Under the pieces are notes generated by a model that saw only the letters and a list, made by a program, of their open reading frames with translations, made no database searches and had not been told where the DNA came from. A stretch of 64,000 bases of DNA from DASZIT01 sp963709665 (lineage in GTDB: Bacteria; Actinomycetota; Acidimicrobiia; Acidimicrobiales; RAAP-2). Positions 8,605 through 17,347 of this stretch are shown here, piece after piece (the stretch's first letter is position 1; every line of letters begins with the position of its first letter). The translations under genes and the position numbers were made by a program. The stretch spans positions 1-64,000 of the forward strand of contig CAVPWU010000005.1 of assembly GCA_963709665.1 (NCBI GenBank), written 5' to 3'.

Positions 8605-8912
8605 GCTCCGCCGCCTACTCCCGCCACGGCTTCGCCGCCGCCGCCGGCACGACCTTCGAGGTGGAGATCGACGACGGCGGGTCGGTGGTCCGGATGGTCC
8701 TCGACCGGGTGGCGGACGGTCCCGCCGTGCCGGGCGTCGAGCAGTACTCGGTCTACTTCCGGGGTCCGGGGGAGCCGGTGCTGGGGCAGCGCTCCTTCAG
8801 CATCGCCCACCCGATGATGGGTACCATGGAGCTCTTCCTGGTCCCGGTCGGTCGGGTGGACGAGCAGACCGAGTACGAGGCGTGTTTCAACTACCCGGCC
8901 GACGGCGGCTGA
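8601..8912 (+). CDS. Small DUF6916-like protein
   Basis: Protein of 103 residues with ATGA overlap to the sulfotransferase-like gene. No signal peptide or membrane segment. It is a compact beta-rich domain ending in MELFLVPVGRVDEQTEYEACFNY-type sequence and is a distant paralogue of the protein at 6379 without its export signal. Proteins of this type accompany tail-collar proteins in other bacteria, to my recollection under DUF6916. A role as adaptor or assembly partner of the three collar proteins that follow is inference. Confidence 0.6.
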   Translation: MSSAAYSRHGFAAAAGTTFEVEIDDGGSVVRMVLDRVADGPAVPGVEQYSVYFRGPGEPVLGQRSFSIAHPMMGTMELFLVPVGRVDEQTEYEACFNYPADGG

Positions 8913-8923
8913 CGGGAGGGGCG

Positions 8924-9439
8924 ATGGCGAATCCTTTCATCGGGGAGATCCGGATGTTCGGCGGGAACTTCGCGCCGGCGGGTTGGATGCAGTGCGACGG
9001 CCAGCTCCTGCCGATCAGCGGCGACTACGAGCCGCTGTTCAACCTGATCGGCACCACCTACGGCGGCGACGGGCAGACCACCTTCGGCCTGCCCGACCTG
9101 CAGAGCCGGGTCCCGGTCCACCAGGGGAGCAACGGCGAGTCCACCTACACGATCGGCGAGACGGCCGGCGCCGAGGCGGTCACCGTCCTCAACCCGCAGC
9201 TGCCCTCCCACAGCCACGGCCTCCCGTCGTCGGACGGCTCGGCCACCCAGGCCTCGCCGGTGGGGGGCATCCCGGCCGCCTGGACGTCCGACCAGTACTC
9301 CGATGTCGCCACCGGGCTCGGGGCCATGGGGGCGGCCGTGCTGAACGCCGGCGGCAACCAGCCCCACGACAACATGCTCCCCTACCTGGGCGTGACCTTC
9401 ATCATCTCGCTCTTCGGCGTCTACCCCACCCAGTCCTGA
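8924..9439 (+). CDS. Tail-collar domain protein 1 (microcystin-dependent-protein-like)
   Basis: Protein of 171 residues with a good ribosome binding site (GGGAGGGG) before the ATG at 8924. It contains the phage tail-collar/MdpB signature: FAPAGWMQCDGQLLPI near residue 20, then LFNLIGTTYGGDG, FGLPDLQSRVPVHQG, and a C-terminal PHDNMLPYLGVTFIISL. The family was first described in cyanobacteria as microcystin-dependent protein and is related to trimeric collar/fibre-tip domains of phages. No phage structural or replication genes lie nearby, so this is a cellular use of the fold. First of three tandem paralogues. Confidence 0.85.
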   Translation: MANPFIGEIRMFGGNFAPAGWMQCDGQLLPISGDYEPLFNLIGTTYGGDGQTTFGLPDLQSRVPVHQGSNGESTYTIGETAGAEAVTVLNPQLPSHSHGLPSSDGSATQASPVGGIPAAWTSDQYSDVATGLGAMGAAVLNAGGNQPHDNMLPYLGVTFIISLFGVYPTQS

Positions 9440-9466
9440 GCCGACGAGCGACAGAAAGGGAAGCCG

Positions 9467-9973
9467 ATGCCCACCCAGCCGTACCTCGGTCAGATCATGA
9501 TGTGCTCCTTCGAGTTCGCCCCCAGGGGTTGGGCGATGTGCAACGGGCAGCTCCTGTCCATCAGCCAGAACCAGGCGCTCTTCTCCATCCTGGGCACCAC
9601 CTACGGAGGGAACGGCACCGTCAACTTCGCCCTGCCCGACCTGCAGGGCCGGGTGCCGATCCACACCAGCTCCCAGTTCGTCCTGGGGGAGAGCGGTGGT
9701 GAGGAGGGCCACACCCTCCTCCTGTCGGAGATGCCCGGCCACGGCCACCCGGTGACCGGCAGCAGCAACACCGCCGACTCCGGGACCCCGGTGGGGGCCT
9801 ACCTGGCCGGTGGCGGCGTCGACAACTTCGGCACCCCCGCCAGTGCCACCGGGATCCTCAACTCCGCCACGGTGGCCGACGACGGGGGCGGCCAGCCCCA
9901 CGAGAACCGCTCGCCCCTCCTGACCGTCAACTTCGTCATCGCCCTCCAGGGCATCTTCCCGACCCGCAGCTGA
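9467..9973 (+). CDS. Tail-collar domain protein 2
   Basis: Protein of 168 residues and second tandem collar paralogue. It repeats the order of motifs: FAPRGWAMCNGQLLSI, LFSILGTTYGGNG, FALPDLQGRVPIHTS, the HTLLLSEMPGHGH histidine-rich segment, and the terminal PHENRSPLLTVNFVIAL. A ribosome binding site (AAAGGGAAG) precedes the ATG at 9467. The central variable region after the GHGH motif differs from its neighbours, as expected of distinct fibre-tip proteins that may form homo- or hetero-trimers. Confidence 0.85.
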   Translation: MPTQPYLGQIMMCSFEFAPRGWAMCNGQLLSISQNQALFSILGTTYGGNGTVNFALPDLQGRVPIHTSSQFVLGESGGEEGHTLLLSEMPGHGHPVTGSSNTADSGTPVGAYLAGGGVDNFGTPASATGILNSATVADDGGGQPHENRSPLLTVNFVIALQGIFPTRS

Positions 9974-9993
9974 GCCCGACCGGAGCCACCGAC

Positions 9994-10524
9994 ATGACCG
10001 AACCCTTCGTCGCCGAAATCAGGATCTTCGCCGGGAACTTCGCCCCCACCGGCCACGCCTTCTGCAACGGCCAACTGCTGCCGATCAGTCAGAACACCGC
10101 CCTGTTCTCCCTGGTCGGCACCAGCTTCGGGGGCGACGGCCGGTCCACCTTCGGCCTGCCCAACCTGCAGGGGTCGGCTCCCATCGGCGAGGGGCAGGGT
10201 CCGGGCCTCTCGCCCCGGGAGCTCGGGGAGACCGGGGGCGAGACGGCGGTCTCCCTCCTGGCGGCCGAGATGCCCTCGCACACCCACGCCCTCCAGGGGG
10301 CGGCGGCCGCCGGGGACCACACCACGCCCTCGGGCAACGTCCTGGCCGAGGCCAGGCGCCAGAAGTTCGCCACCGACCTCTACGCCTCGACACCCGGGAC
10401 GGCGCCGGCCACCGGGGCGACCCTCGAGACCGTGGGCCAGGCGGCGCCGCACAACAACATGCCGCCCTACCTCACCCTCAGCTTCATCATCGCCCTGGTG
10501 GGCGTCTACCCGCCCCGCAGCTGA
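9994..10524 (+). CDS. Tail-collar domain protein 3
   Basis: Protein of 176 residues and third tandem paralogue: FAPTGHAFCNGQLLPI (the usual Trp after Gly is His here), LFSLVGTSFGGDG, FGLPNLQGSAPIGEG, the SHTHAL segment, and PHNNMPPYLTLSFIIAL at the end. It lacks the highly conserved arginine of the PDLxGR motif (GSAP instead). The gene is followed by a strong hairpin, so it probably closes the operon that begins at 6379. The giant adhesin gene starts 105 bp further on in the same orientation. Confidence 0.85.
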   Translation: MTEPFVAEIRIFAGNFAPTGHAFCNGQLLPISQNTALFSLVGTSFGGDGRSTFGLPNLQGSAPIGEGQGPGLSPRELGETGGETAVSLLAAEMPSHTHALQGAAAAGDHTTPSGNVLAEARRQKFATDLYASTPGTAPATGATLETVGQAAPHNNMPPYLTLSFIIALVGVYPPRS

Positions 10525-10534
10525 CGCCGCCGTG

Positions 10535-10561
10535 CCGGACCGGCGCGCGGGCGCCGTCCGG
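10535..10561 (+). terminator. Hairpin after the tail-collar operon
   Basis: CCGGAC (10535-10540) pairs with GTCCGG (10556-10561), and GGCGC/GGCGCC extends the stem with one bulge. It lies 11 bp after the last collar gene. There is no T-run. Confidence 0.55.
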
Positions 10562-10629
10562 GAGGGACCCAACCGACTCGGCGCTCCGGTCCCGGCAGTG
10601 CCGACCGACCCAGGACCAAAGGATCGATC

Positions 10630-13600
10630 ATGAGCAAGGCGACCAGGCGGCGGAGCGGGCGGCAGCGGGTGGCGCGGGCGCTGTCCGTCGGCATCCTGGG
10701 GATCGCCGGGGTGCTGGTGGCCGTGGGGAGCGGGGCGACGCCGGCCGGGGCGGCCGGGACGTTCACCGTCACCACCACCGTCGACGAGGTGAACACCGGC
10801 GGCACCTCCTGCGTCAGCGCCCACGGCTGCAGCCTGCGGGCGGCCGTCCAGGCGGCCACCGCCGCCGGCGGGGGCACCATCGACCTGCAGTCGGACCAGA
10901 CCTACGTGCTCACCGCCGCCCTGGGGACCCTGAACTTCGGGACCAACCCGGGAGAGTCGTACACCGTCAACGGGAACGGCTCGACGGTCAGCGCCCAGCA
11001 GCCCGCCTCGTGCTCCACCACCTGCTTCGGGGTGCTGAGCCTCGACGCCCCGACCGTCGGCGGCCAGTCGTACACCATCGACGACCTGACGGTGTCCGGG
11101 GGTGAGGTGGACTCCGTCGGGGGTGCCGGTGTCCTGGCCGGCGGCACCGGCGACACCTACACCTTCAGCGACGACACCTTCTCCGACAACGCCATCATCG
11201 CCCCGGTGGTGGGAGGGGAGGCCGACGGCGCCGGCCTGTCCATCGGGGCCGCCTCCACCGTCTCGGTCACCGGCTGCACCTTCACCGGCAACACCTCGGC
11301 GGCCGGGGCCAACGGGGGCGGCCTCTTCCTGGGGGCGCTCGACGGCGACGCCATGACGGCGACGGTCACCGGCTCGACCTTCACCGACAACACGGTGGCC
11401 GACCCCACCGGGGGCGGCGGGGGGCTCTACGCCTCGGCCGAGGCGACGGCCAGCACCTTCACCGTCACCGGGGACACCTTCACCGGCAACCAGGCCACCG
11501 GGGGTGGCGGCGTGGCCGACGGCGGCGGGGCCGTGCTGGTCGACGGGTCCGGCACCCTCGACGCCTACTCCGACAACTTCCTCGCCAACAGCGTCACCGG
11601 ATCCGGGTCGGGGGGCGGGGTCAACGTGGTGAGCGGCCAGGCCAACCTGGCCGGCGACCGGTTCAGCGCCAACACCGCCACCGCCGCCAGCGGCTCGGCC
11701 CTCTCGGCCGACACCGCCAACGCGCCGGTGGTGGCTGCCGGCGACAACTGGTGGTCCTCCAACACCGGTCCCTCCACCGCCGACCTGTCCGGTGTCGCCG
11801 TCCCGGCCACCTACCTGGTGCTCCGGGTCTCGGCCTCCCCCAGCCCGGTGCTGGCCGGCTCCACCGCCACGGTCACCGCCGACCTCACCCACGACCAGGC
11901 CGACACCCCCTTCACCGCCCACCCCATCCCCAACGGCACCCCGGTGACGTTCGGTGGCACCGCCGGGACCTACCCCGGGGGCACCTTCGCCACCACCACC
12001 GGCGGGCAGGCCACCGCGGCGCTGACCGCCGGCGCCGGCGGCAGCTACACGCCCAAGGGGGTCTCGGCCACCGTCGACGGCGTGGAGGCGGACGCCGCCC
12101 TGGTGGTCGACCAGCAGCCCGCCGTCACCAGCGCCGCATCGGCGTCGTTCCACGCCGGGACCCCGGGATCGTTCACGGTGACCACCACCGGGTACCCGGC
12201 CCCCTCCCTGTCCGACGGGGGGGCCACGCTGCCGGCCGACGTCACCTTCACCGACAACGGCAACGGGACCGCCACCCTGGCCGGCACCCCGGCGGCCGGC
12301 ACCGGGGGGACCTACCCGTTCACCATCACCGCCCACAACGGCATCGGCACCGACGCCACCCAGTCCTTCACCCTGACGGTGGACGAGGCGCCGTCCATCA
12401 CCAGCGCCGCCTCCACCACCTTCACGGTGGGGACGGCCGGGACCTTCGCCGTCACCACCGGTCACGACTTCCCCCCCGGCACCACCCTGTCCGACGGGGG
12501 GGCCACGCTGCCGGCCGACGTGACCTTCACCGACAACGGCAACGGGACCGCCACCCTGGCCGGCACCCCGGCCGCCGGCACCGGGGGGACCTACCCGTTC
12601 ACCATCACCGCCCACAACGGCACCCTGCCCGACGCCACCCAGTCCTTCACCCTGACGGTGGACGAGGCGCCGTCGATCACCAGCGCCGCCTCCACCACCT
12701 TCACGGTGGGGACGGCCGGGACCTTCGCCGTCACCACCGGCCACGCCTTCCCGGCCGCCGCCGCCCTGTCCGACGGCGGGGCCACCCTGCCCGGCGGGGT
12801 GCACTTCACCGACAACGGCAACGGGACCGCCACCCTGGCCGGCACCCCGGCCGCCGGCACCGGGGGGACCTACCCGTTCACCATCACCGCCCACAACGGC
12901 ACCCTCCCCGACGCCACCCAGTCCTTCACCCTGACGGTGGACGAGGCGCCGTCCATCACCAGCGCCGCCTCCACCACCTTCAACGTGGGCACCCACGGCA
13001 CCTTCACCGTCACCACCCGGGGGTACCCGGCCCCCGCCCTCGACGACGGGGGCGCCCCACTCCCGAGCGGGGTGCACTTCACCGACAACGGTGACGGGAC
13101 CGCCACCCTGTCCGGCACCCCCGCCGCCGGCACCGCCGGCACCTACCCGGTCACCCTCACCGCCGAGGCCAACGGGGTGGGGCCCGGTGCCCCCCAGTCC
13201 TTCACCCTCACCGTCACCCAGTCCCCCTCCATCACCAGTGCCGCCGCCGCCACCTTCACGGCCGGCACGGCCGGGAGCTTCACCGTCACCACCGGCGCCT
13301 CGTTCCCGACCGCCACCCTGTCCGAGACCGGCGCCCTGCCGGCCGACGTCACCTTCACCGACAACGGCGACGGGACGGCCTCCCTGGCCGGGACCCCGGC
13401 GGCCGGCACCGGCGGCACCTACCCGATCACCATCACGGCCGGCAACGGGATCCTCCCCGACGCCACCCAGAGCTTCACCCTGACGGTGGACGAGGCCCCG
13501 TCGATCTCCAGCGCCGCCGCCACCACCTTCACGGCCGGGACGGCCGGGACCTTCACCGTCACCACCGGCCACAGCTATCCGGCGCCCGCCCTGTCCGAGA

Positions 13601-15308
13601 CCGGCGCCCTGCCGGCCGACGTCACCTTCACCGACAACGGCGACGGGACGGCCTCCCTGGCCGGGACCCCGGTGGCCGGCACCGGCGGCACCTACCCGAT
13701 CACCGTCACGGCCGGCAACGGGACCCTGCCCGACGCCACCCAGTCGTTCACGCTGACGGTGGACGAGGCCCCGTCGATCACCAGCGCCGACTCGGCCACC
13801 TTCACCGTGGGGTCCACCGGGTCCTTCACCGTCACCACCGGGCACGACTTCCCGGCCGCCACCACGCTGTCCGACGGCGGGGCCACCCTGCCCGGCGGGG
13901 TGACCTTCACCGACAACGGCAACGGGACGGCCACCCTGGCCGGCCGGCCCTCGGCCACCTCGGGGAGCCCCTTCGCCTTCACCGTCACCGCCCACAACGG
14001 GACCGCCCCCGACGCCACCCAGAGCTTCACCCTCACCGTGGCCCCCGGGAGCCAGACCCTCCACTTCACCGGACCCGGCACCGGGACCTTCGGGGGCTCG
14101 ACCACCCTCAGCGCCACCGGGGGGGCGTCGGGCAACCCGGTGGTGTTCTCGGTGGACGCCTCCAGCGGGTCCGGGGTGTGCACCACCGGCGGCACCGACG
14201 GGGCCACCGTCCACTACACCGGGGTGGGATCGTGCGTCATCGACGCCAACCAGGCCGGTGACGCCGACTACCTCCCCGCCGCCCCGGTCACCCAGACCAT
14301 CGCGGTGGGCAGGATCGCCCAGACCGTCCACGCCGCCGCCCCCGCCACCGGTCTGGTGGGCGACACCACCACGCTGACCGCCACCGGTGGGGCGTCGGGC
14401 AACCCGGTGGTGTTCTCGGTGGACGGCTCCAGCGGGTCCGGGGTATGCACCGCCGGGGGCACCGACGGGGCCACGCTCACCTTCACCGGCGTGGGGGCCT
14501 GCGTCATCGACGCCAACCAGGCCGGCACGGCCGACTACGCCGCCGCCCCGCCGGTCACCCTGACCATCGCCGTCAAGGGGGCCAGTCTGGTGGGCGGCAC
14601 CCACCTGGCCGCCCTCCGTGACGGTTCGGGCTACTGGGTGGTCGGGCCCACCGGCGCCCTCACCGCCTACGGCACCGCGGTGGACTACGGGTCGATGGCC
14701 GGCTGCCGTTGAACGCCCCGATCGTCGGCATCACCGCCACCCCCGACGGCCGGGGCTACTGGCTGGTCGGCTCGGACGGCGGGGTGTTCAGCTTCGGCGA
14801 CGCCTCCTTCTTCGGCTCGGCGGGCGGCCTCCGCCTGAACAAGCCGGTGGTGGGCATCGCCACCACGCCCGACGGCCGGGGCTACTGGCTGGTGGCCTCG
14901 GACGGCGGGGTGTTCAGCTACGGCGACGCCGCCTTCCACGGCTCCACCGGCAACCTGGTGCTCAACCAGCCGGTGGTGGACATGGCCTCCACCCCCGACG
15001 GCCGGGGCTACTGGCTGGTGGCCACCGACGGCGGGGTGTTCGCCTTCGGGGACGCCCCCTTCCTGGGGTCGACCGGCGCCCTCCACCTGGTGCAGCCGAT
15101 CGTGGGGATCGCCACCACCCCCGACGGCCGGGGCTACTGGATGGTGGCCGCCGACGGCGGGGTGTTCAGCTTCGGGGACTCCCGCTTCCTCGGCTCCCTG
15201 GGCGGGTCCCAGCCCCCGCACAGCGTCATCGGCATGTTCGCCGACGAGGCCGGCACCGGCTACACCCTGGTGGACGGGAACGGCACGCCCACCCGCTTCG
15301 GGTCGTAG
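10630..15308 (+). CDS. Giant secreted adhesin with seven Ig-like repeats and six-unit GYW tail (frameshift near 14703)
   Basis: A signal peptide (VALSVGILGIAGVLVAVG-like core, AGAAG cleavage region) leads into a parallel beta-helix-like region with the CSLRAAVQAA motif. A spacer domain follows. Next come seven putative-Ig (He_PIG-type) repeats of about 92 residues, marked by TFTDNGNGTATLAGTP, and two Cys-containing repeats ending CVIDANQAG. The protein closes with 42-residue repeats marked GYWLVASDGG. The frame breaks at about 14703, where one C appears to be missing: the first unit of the GYW tail lies before the break and five after it. Rejoined, the protein is about 1,559 residues and has six tail units, exactly as in the second adhesin at 57162. 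Cell-surface attachment or matrix function is inference from architecture; there is no LPXTG motif. Confidence 0.85.
12121..14040 (+). repeat. Seven tandem Ig-like coding repeats, about 275 bp each
   Basis: The repeats are strongly conserved at the DNA level, especially the block encoding the TDNGNGTATLAGTP core; units two and three are almost identical for long stretches, with a spacing of 279 bp. Such tracts can expand or contract by recombination and are prone to assembly collapse, so the copy number should be treated as provisional. Confidence 0.85.
14581..15305 (+). repeat. Six 42-residue GYW repeats (C-terminal module of adhesin 1)
   Basis: Each unit reads roughly P-V-V-G-I-A-T-T-P-D-G-R-G-Y-W-L-V-A-S-D followed by GGVFSFGDA and a small-residue turn. 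The first and last units are degenerate, as expected for edge blades. A homologous six-unit module ends the protein at 57162. A closed beta-propeller-like domain is a reasonable structural guess. Confidence 0.8.
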
Positions 15309-15323
15309 CCGCCGGTCCGCCTC

Positions 15324-16163
15324 CTACGCCGACCGGGAGGGCGGGGCGGTCCGGGTGCCGTCGGGGTCGATCCGGAAGCCCACCCCCCGCACGGTGACGA
15401 TGTAGCGGGGGTTGGTGGGGTCGGGCTCCAGCTTGGTCCGCAGCCGGTGGATGTGGGTGTCGAGGGTCCGGCTGTCCGACAGGTAGCGGTTGGGCCACAG
15501 CAGGTCGATCAGCTCCTCGCGGGTCCGCACCTGGCGGGCCGGGGACAGCAGCACCCCCAGCAGGTCGAACTCCCGCCTCGACAGGTGGACCCGCTCGCCC
15601 CCCACCGACACCTCCCGGCGGGTGAAGTCCACCGAGGCGGCGCCGAACCAGGTGTCGCGGTGGGCGCCGGTCCCCGGCAGGTCCACGCCGGGGTGGGCGA
15701 TGGGGGTGGCTCCCGGGGTGGCGACGGCCGAGGGGTGGCGGACCATGTCCAGGGCCACCGACGGGGACACCCGCCGGAGGATGGCCTGCATGCGGGCCAC
15801 CAGCTCCCGGAGGTGGAACGGCTTGGTCACGTAGCCGGCGGCCCCCAGCTCGAGGCCCAGGACCACGTCGAGCTCGGAGTCGATGGCGCTGACCATCACG
15901 ATGGGCACCGGGGCCAGCTGGCGCATCCGTCGGCAGACCTCGGTCCCGTGCATCCCGGGGAGGAGCACGTCGAGGAGCACGATGTCCGGGGGGTGCTCGA
16001 TGAAGCTCCGCAGGCCCTCGTCGCCGTCGGCGGCCACCGCCACGTCGTACCCCTCCCGGCGGAGGCCGGACGACATCGCCTCGCGGTAGGACTCCTCGTC
16101 CTCGACCACCAGGACACGGGTCCGGGCGTCGGCGATCGGTGGGGTGGTGAGTGGGATGGTCAT
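15324..16163 (-). CDS. OmpR/PhoB-family response regulator 1 (orphan)
   Basis: Protein of 279 residues. Receiver domain: acidic pair E21-D22 (VLVVEDEES), phosphoacceptor D65 (IVLLDVLLPG), Thr/Ser in IVMVSAID, Lys in TKPFHLREL. An unusually long linker of about 45 residues leads to a winged-helix effector domain with LSRREFDLLGVLL, the recognition-helix region SRTLDTHIHRLRTKLE and the wing YIVTVRGVGFRI. The start ATG at 16163 removes an implausible upstream extension. No histidine kinase lies nearby. Two in-phase 11-bp units including GTTCACCTCCC lie 58-79 bp upstream, so it may belong to, or itself control, the PHO regulon. It is the better PhoP candidate of the two regulators here, but this is inference. 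Confidence 0.9.
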   Translation of the reverse strand: MTIPLTTPPIADARTRVLVVEDEESYREAMSSGLRREGYDVAVAADGDEGLRSFIEHPPDIVLLDVLLPGMHGTEVCRRMRQLAPVPIVMVSAIDSELDVVLGLELGAAGYVTKPFHLRELVARMQAILRRVSPSVALDMVRHPSAVATPGATPIAHPGVDLPGTGAHRDTWFGAASVDFTRREVSVGGERVHLSRREFDLLGVLLSPARQVRTREELIDLLWPNRYLSDSRTLDTHIHRLRTKLEPDPTNPRYIVTVRGVGFRIDPDGTRTAPPSRSA

Positions 16164-16220
16164 GGATGTGTGGGGCGGATGATGAGAACCCGTCCCGACA
16201 GTCACGGGCATCCGCAGGCG

Positions 16221-16242
16221 ATCGTAGGTACGGGAGGTGAAC
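16221..16242 (-). promoter_or_regulatory. PHO-box-like pair upstream of response regulator 1
   Basis: On the minus strand GTTCACCTCCC is followed in phase by GTACCTACGAT; the latter contains a possible -10 (TACGAT). Only the first unit fits the core well, and a single such heptamer is expected by chance several times in 64 kb, so support is modest. Confidence 0.35.
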
Positions 16243-16322
16243 GGGAGTCGTCCACCGGGGATCGGAAAAGTAATCCTTGCGTGAACGTTGCGCGACGGCG
16301 GCCGGCGCCCGGCGCCCTCGGC

Positions 16323-16694
16323 TCAGACCAGGCCGCCCAGCGCCAGGCCGGCGGCGGCGGCGGCCAGGCCCGCACCCACACTGACCAGGACGTTCACCAC
16401 CCCGGCGGTGGGCGAGTCGCTCCCCAGCAGCCGCACGGTGTCGTAGGTGAAGGTGGAGAAGGTGGTGTAGGCGCCGATCAGCCCGGTGCCCAGGACCACC
16501 AGCCAGCCGACACCGGTCCCGCCGTGGTGGAGGGCCACCCCGGTCAGGGTCCCGAGCACCAGGCAGCCCGACACGTTGACCACCAGGATCCCCACCGGGA
16601 ACGCCGGCGCCGACCGACCCTGGACGGACCGGTCGACCAGGTAGCGGAGGACCGCCCCCACCGCCCCGGCCACCACCAGACCGGCCAGGATCAC
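16323..16694 (-). CDS. crcB: Fluoride ion exporter, CrcB/Fluc subunit 2
   Basis: Protein of 123 residues and four transmembrane helices, standard for a Fluc fluoride channel subunit. The diagnostic motifs are GAVLRYLVD in helix 1, FPVGILVVNVSGCLVLG with the conserved Asn, and GAYTTFSTFTYDT with the Phe-box/Thr-rich turn of helix 3. The GTG start overlaps the stop of the upstream crcB by the 4-bp GTGA, so the two are co-translated. Paired crcB genes usually encode halves of a heterodimeric, dual-topology channel that lets F- leak out of the cytoplasm. Controlled by the riboswitch upstream of the first gene. Confidence 0.92.
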   Translation of the reverse strand: MILAGLVVAGAVGAVLRYLVDRSVQGRSAPAFPVGILVVNVSGCLVLGTLTGVALHHGGTGVGWLVVLGTGLIGAYTTFSTFTYDTVRLLGSDSPTAGVVNVLVSVGAGLAAAAAGLALGGLV

Positions 16695-17206
16695 CGCGCC
16701 TCCCCCGGGAGGTCGTCGGGCTCGGGGTGGGAGAGGGTGCCCATGTCGTCCGGGTCGGGGAGGTCGCCGGCCGGGGCCCGTCGGGGGCCGACGCCCCCCC
16801 GGGCGGCCACGATGCCCGCCGCCGCCGCCACCGTGCCGGCCACCAGGGAGGCCGCCAGGTAGCCCCCGGCGGTGCCGGCCGCCCCGTGCTCGAACCGCCG
16901 GACCGACTCCACGGCCAGGGTGGAGAAGGTGGTGAACCCACCGCAGAAGCCGATGGCGGCGAACGGCCGCACGTACCGGGTGGGGGGCCACCGCTCGGTG
17001 ACCAGGGTGACGAGGACCCCGAGGAGGAACGAGCCGGCCACGTTGACGGTGAACGTGGCCCACGGGAAGCCGGAGGCCGGGACCACCACCGCCCGGGCCA
17101 CCGCGTAGCGGGCCAGGGTGCCGAGGGCGCCGCCGAGGGCGATGGCCACCAGGCGGCCGGGCGGCTCGGGGTGCGCCGGGCGACGGGGGACCGCAGGTGC
17201 CGACAT
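16691..17206 (-). CDS. crcB: Fluoride ion exporter, CrcB/Fluc subunit 1
   Basis: Protein of 171 residues, with a four-helix Fluc core from about residue 22 and a non-conserved, acidic, proline-rich C-terminal tail of about 35 residues. Motifs: GALGTLARYAVAR, FPWATFTVNVAGSFLLG (conserved Asn) and GFCGGFTTFSTLAVE. The ATG at 17206 is preceded by an excellent AAGGAGG ribosome binding site. The 5' leader carries a fluoride riboswitch that ends 36 nt before the start codon. Forms an operon with the second crcB. Product: a passive, highly selective F- channel protecting enolase and pyrophosphatase from fluoride. Confidence 0.93.
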   Translation of the reverse strand: MSAPAVPRRPAHPEPPGRLVAIALGGALGTLARYAVARAVVVPASGFPWATFTVNVAGSFLLGVLVTLVTERWPPTRYVRPFAAIGFCGGFTTFSTLAVESVRRFEHGAAGTAGGYLAASLVAGTVAAAAGIVAARGGVGPRRAPAGDLPDPDDMGTLSHPEPDDLPGEAR

Positions 17207-17242
17207 CCGCCCTCCTTCCGGGGTCACGTGGGTGTGGTGTTC

Positions 17243-17296
17243 CGGTAGGAGCCATCAGCCGTCGCCGGCGGTTGTGGCGAGCCCCATCGCCACCGG
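17243..17296 (-). promoter_or_regulatory. Fluoride (crcB-type) riboswitch aptamer
   Basis: Read on the minus strand, the segment follows the fluoride aptamer consensus: GGTGGCGATGGGGC, TCGCCAC, AACCGCC, a short hairpin GGCG-ACGG, then CTGATGGCTCCTACC. The GGCGAUG, AACnGCC and CUGAUGGCuCCUAC blocks and the pseudoknot (loop GGGGCU against GGCUCC) are all present. No intrinsic terminator lies between aptamer and start codon. The 3' strand CUCCU is complementary to the AAGGAGG ribosome binding site of crcB, which suggests translational control: fluoride binding holds CUCC in the pseudoknot and frees the ribosome site. The mechanism is inference; the aptamer identity is strong. Confidence 0.95.
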
Positions 17297-17347
17297 TCAG
17301 TCTAGGTGGGGGGCCTGCGCACCGGGGGGGCCGGGGCAGGCGGGGGC

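Noticed and set aside
6379..10524. Prophage, tailocin or contractile injection system, suggested by tail-collar domains
   Set aside because: No capsid, terminase, portal, sheath, tube, baseplate, lysis or integrase gene is present, and base composition matches the flanks.
12121..14040. CRISPR array or minisatellite
   Set aside because: The repeats are about 275 bp, in frame, and encode Ig-like domains; there are no spacers of uniform length and no cas genes. The same holds for the 87-bp repeats at 63233-63928.
9799..14604. A 1,601-codon open frame on the minus strand opposite adhesin 1 (and a 1,599-codon plus-strand frame opposite adhesin 2 at 56889-61688)
   Set aside because: Both are Gly/Val/Arg-rich translations of G/C-rich codons in the antisense frame, without domains, signal peptides or ribosome sites. 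The sense strands encode well-formed secreted repeat proteins.
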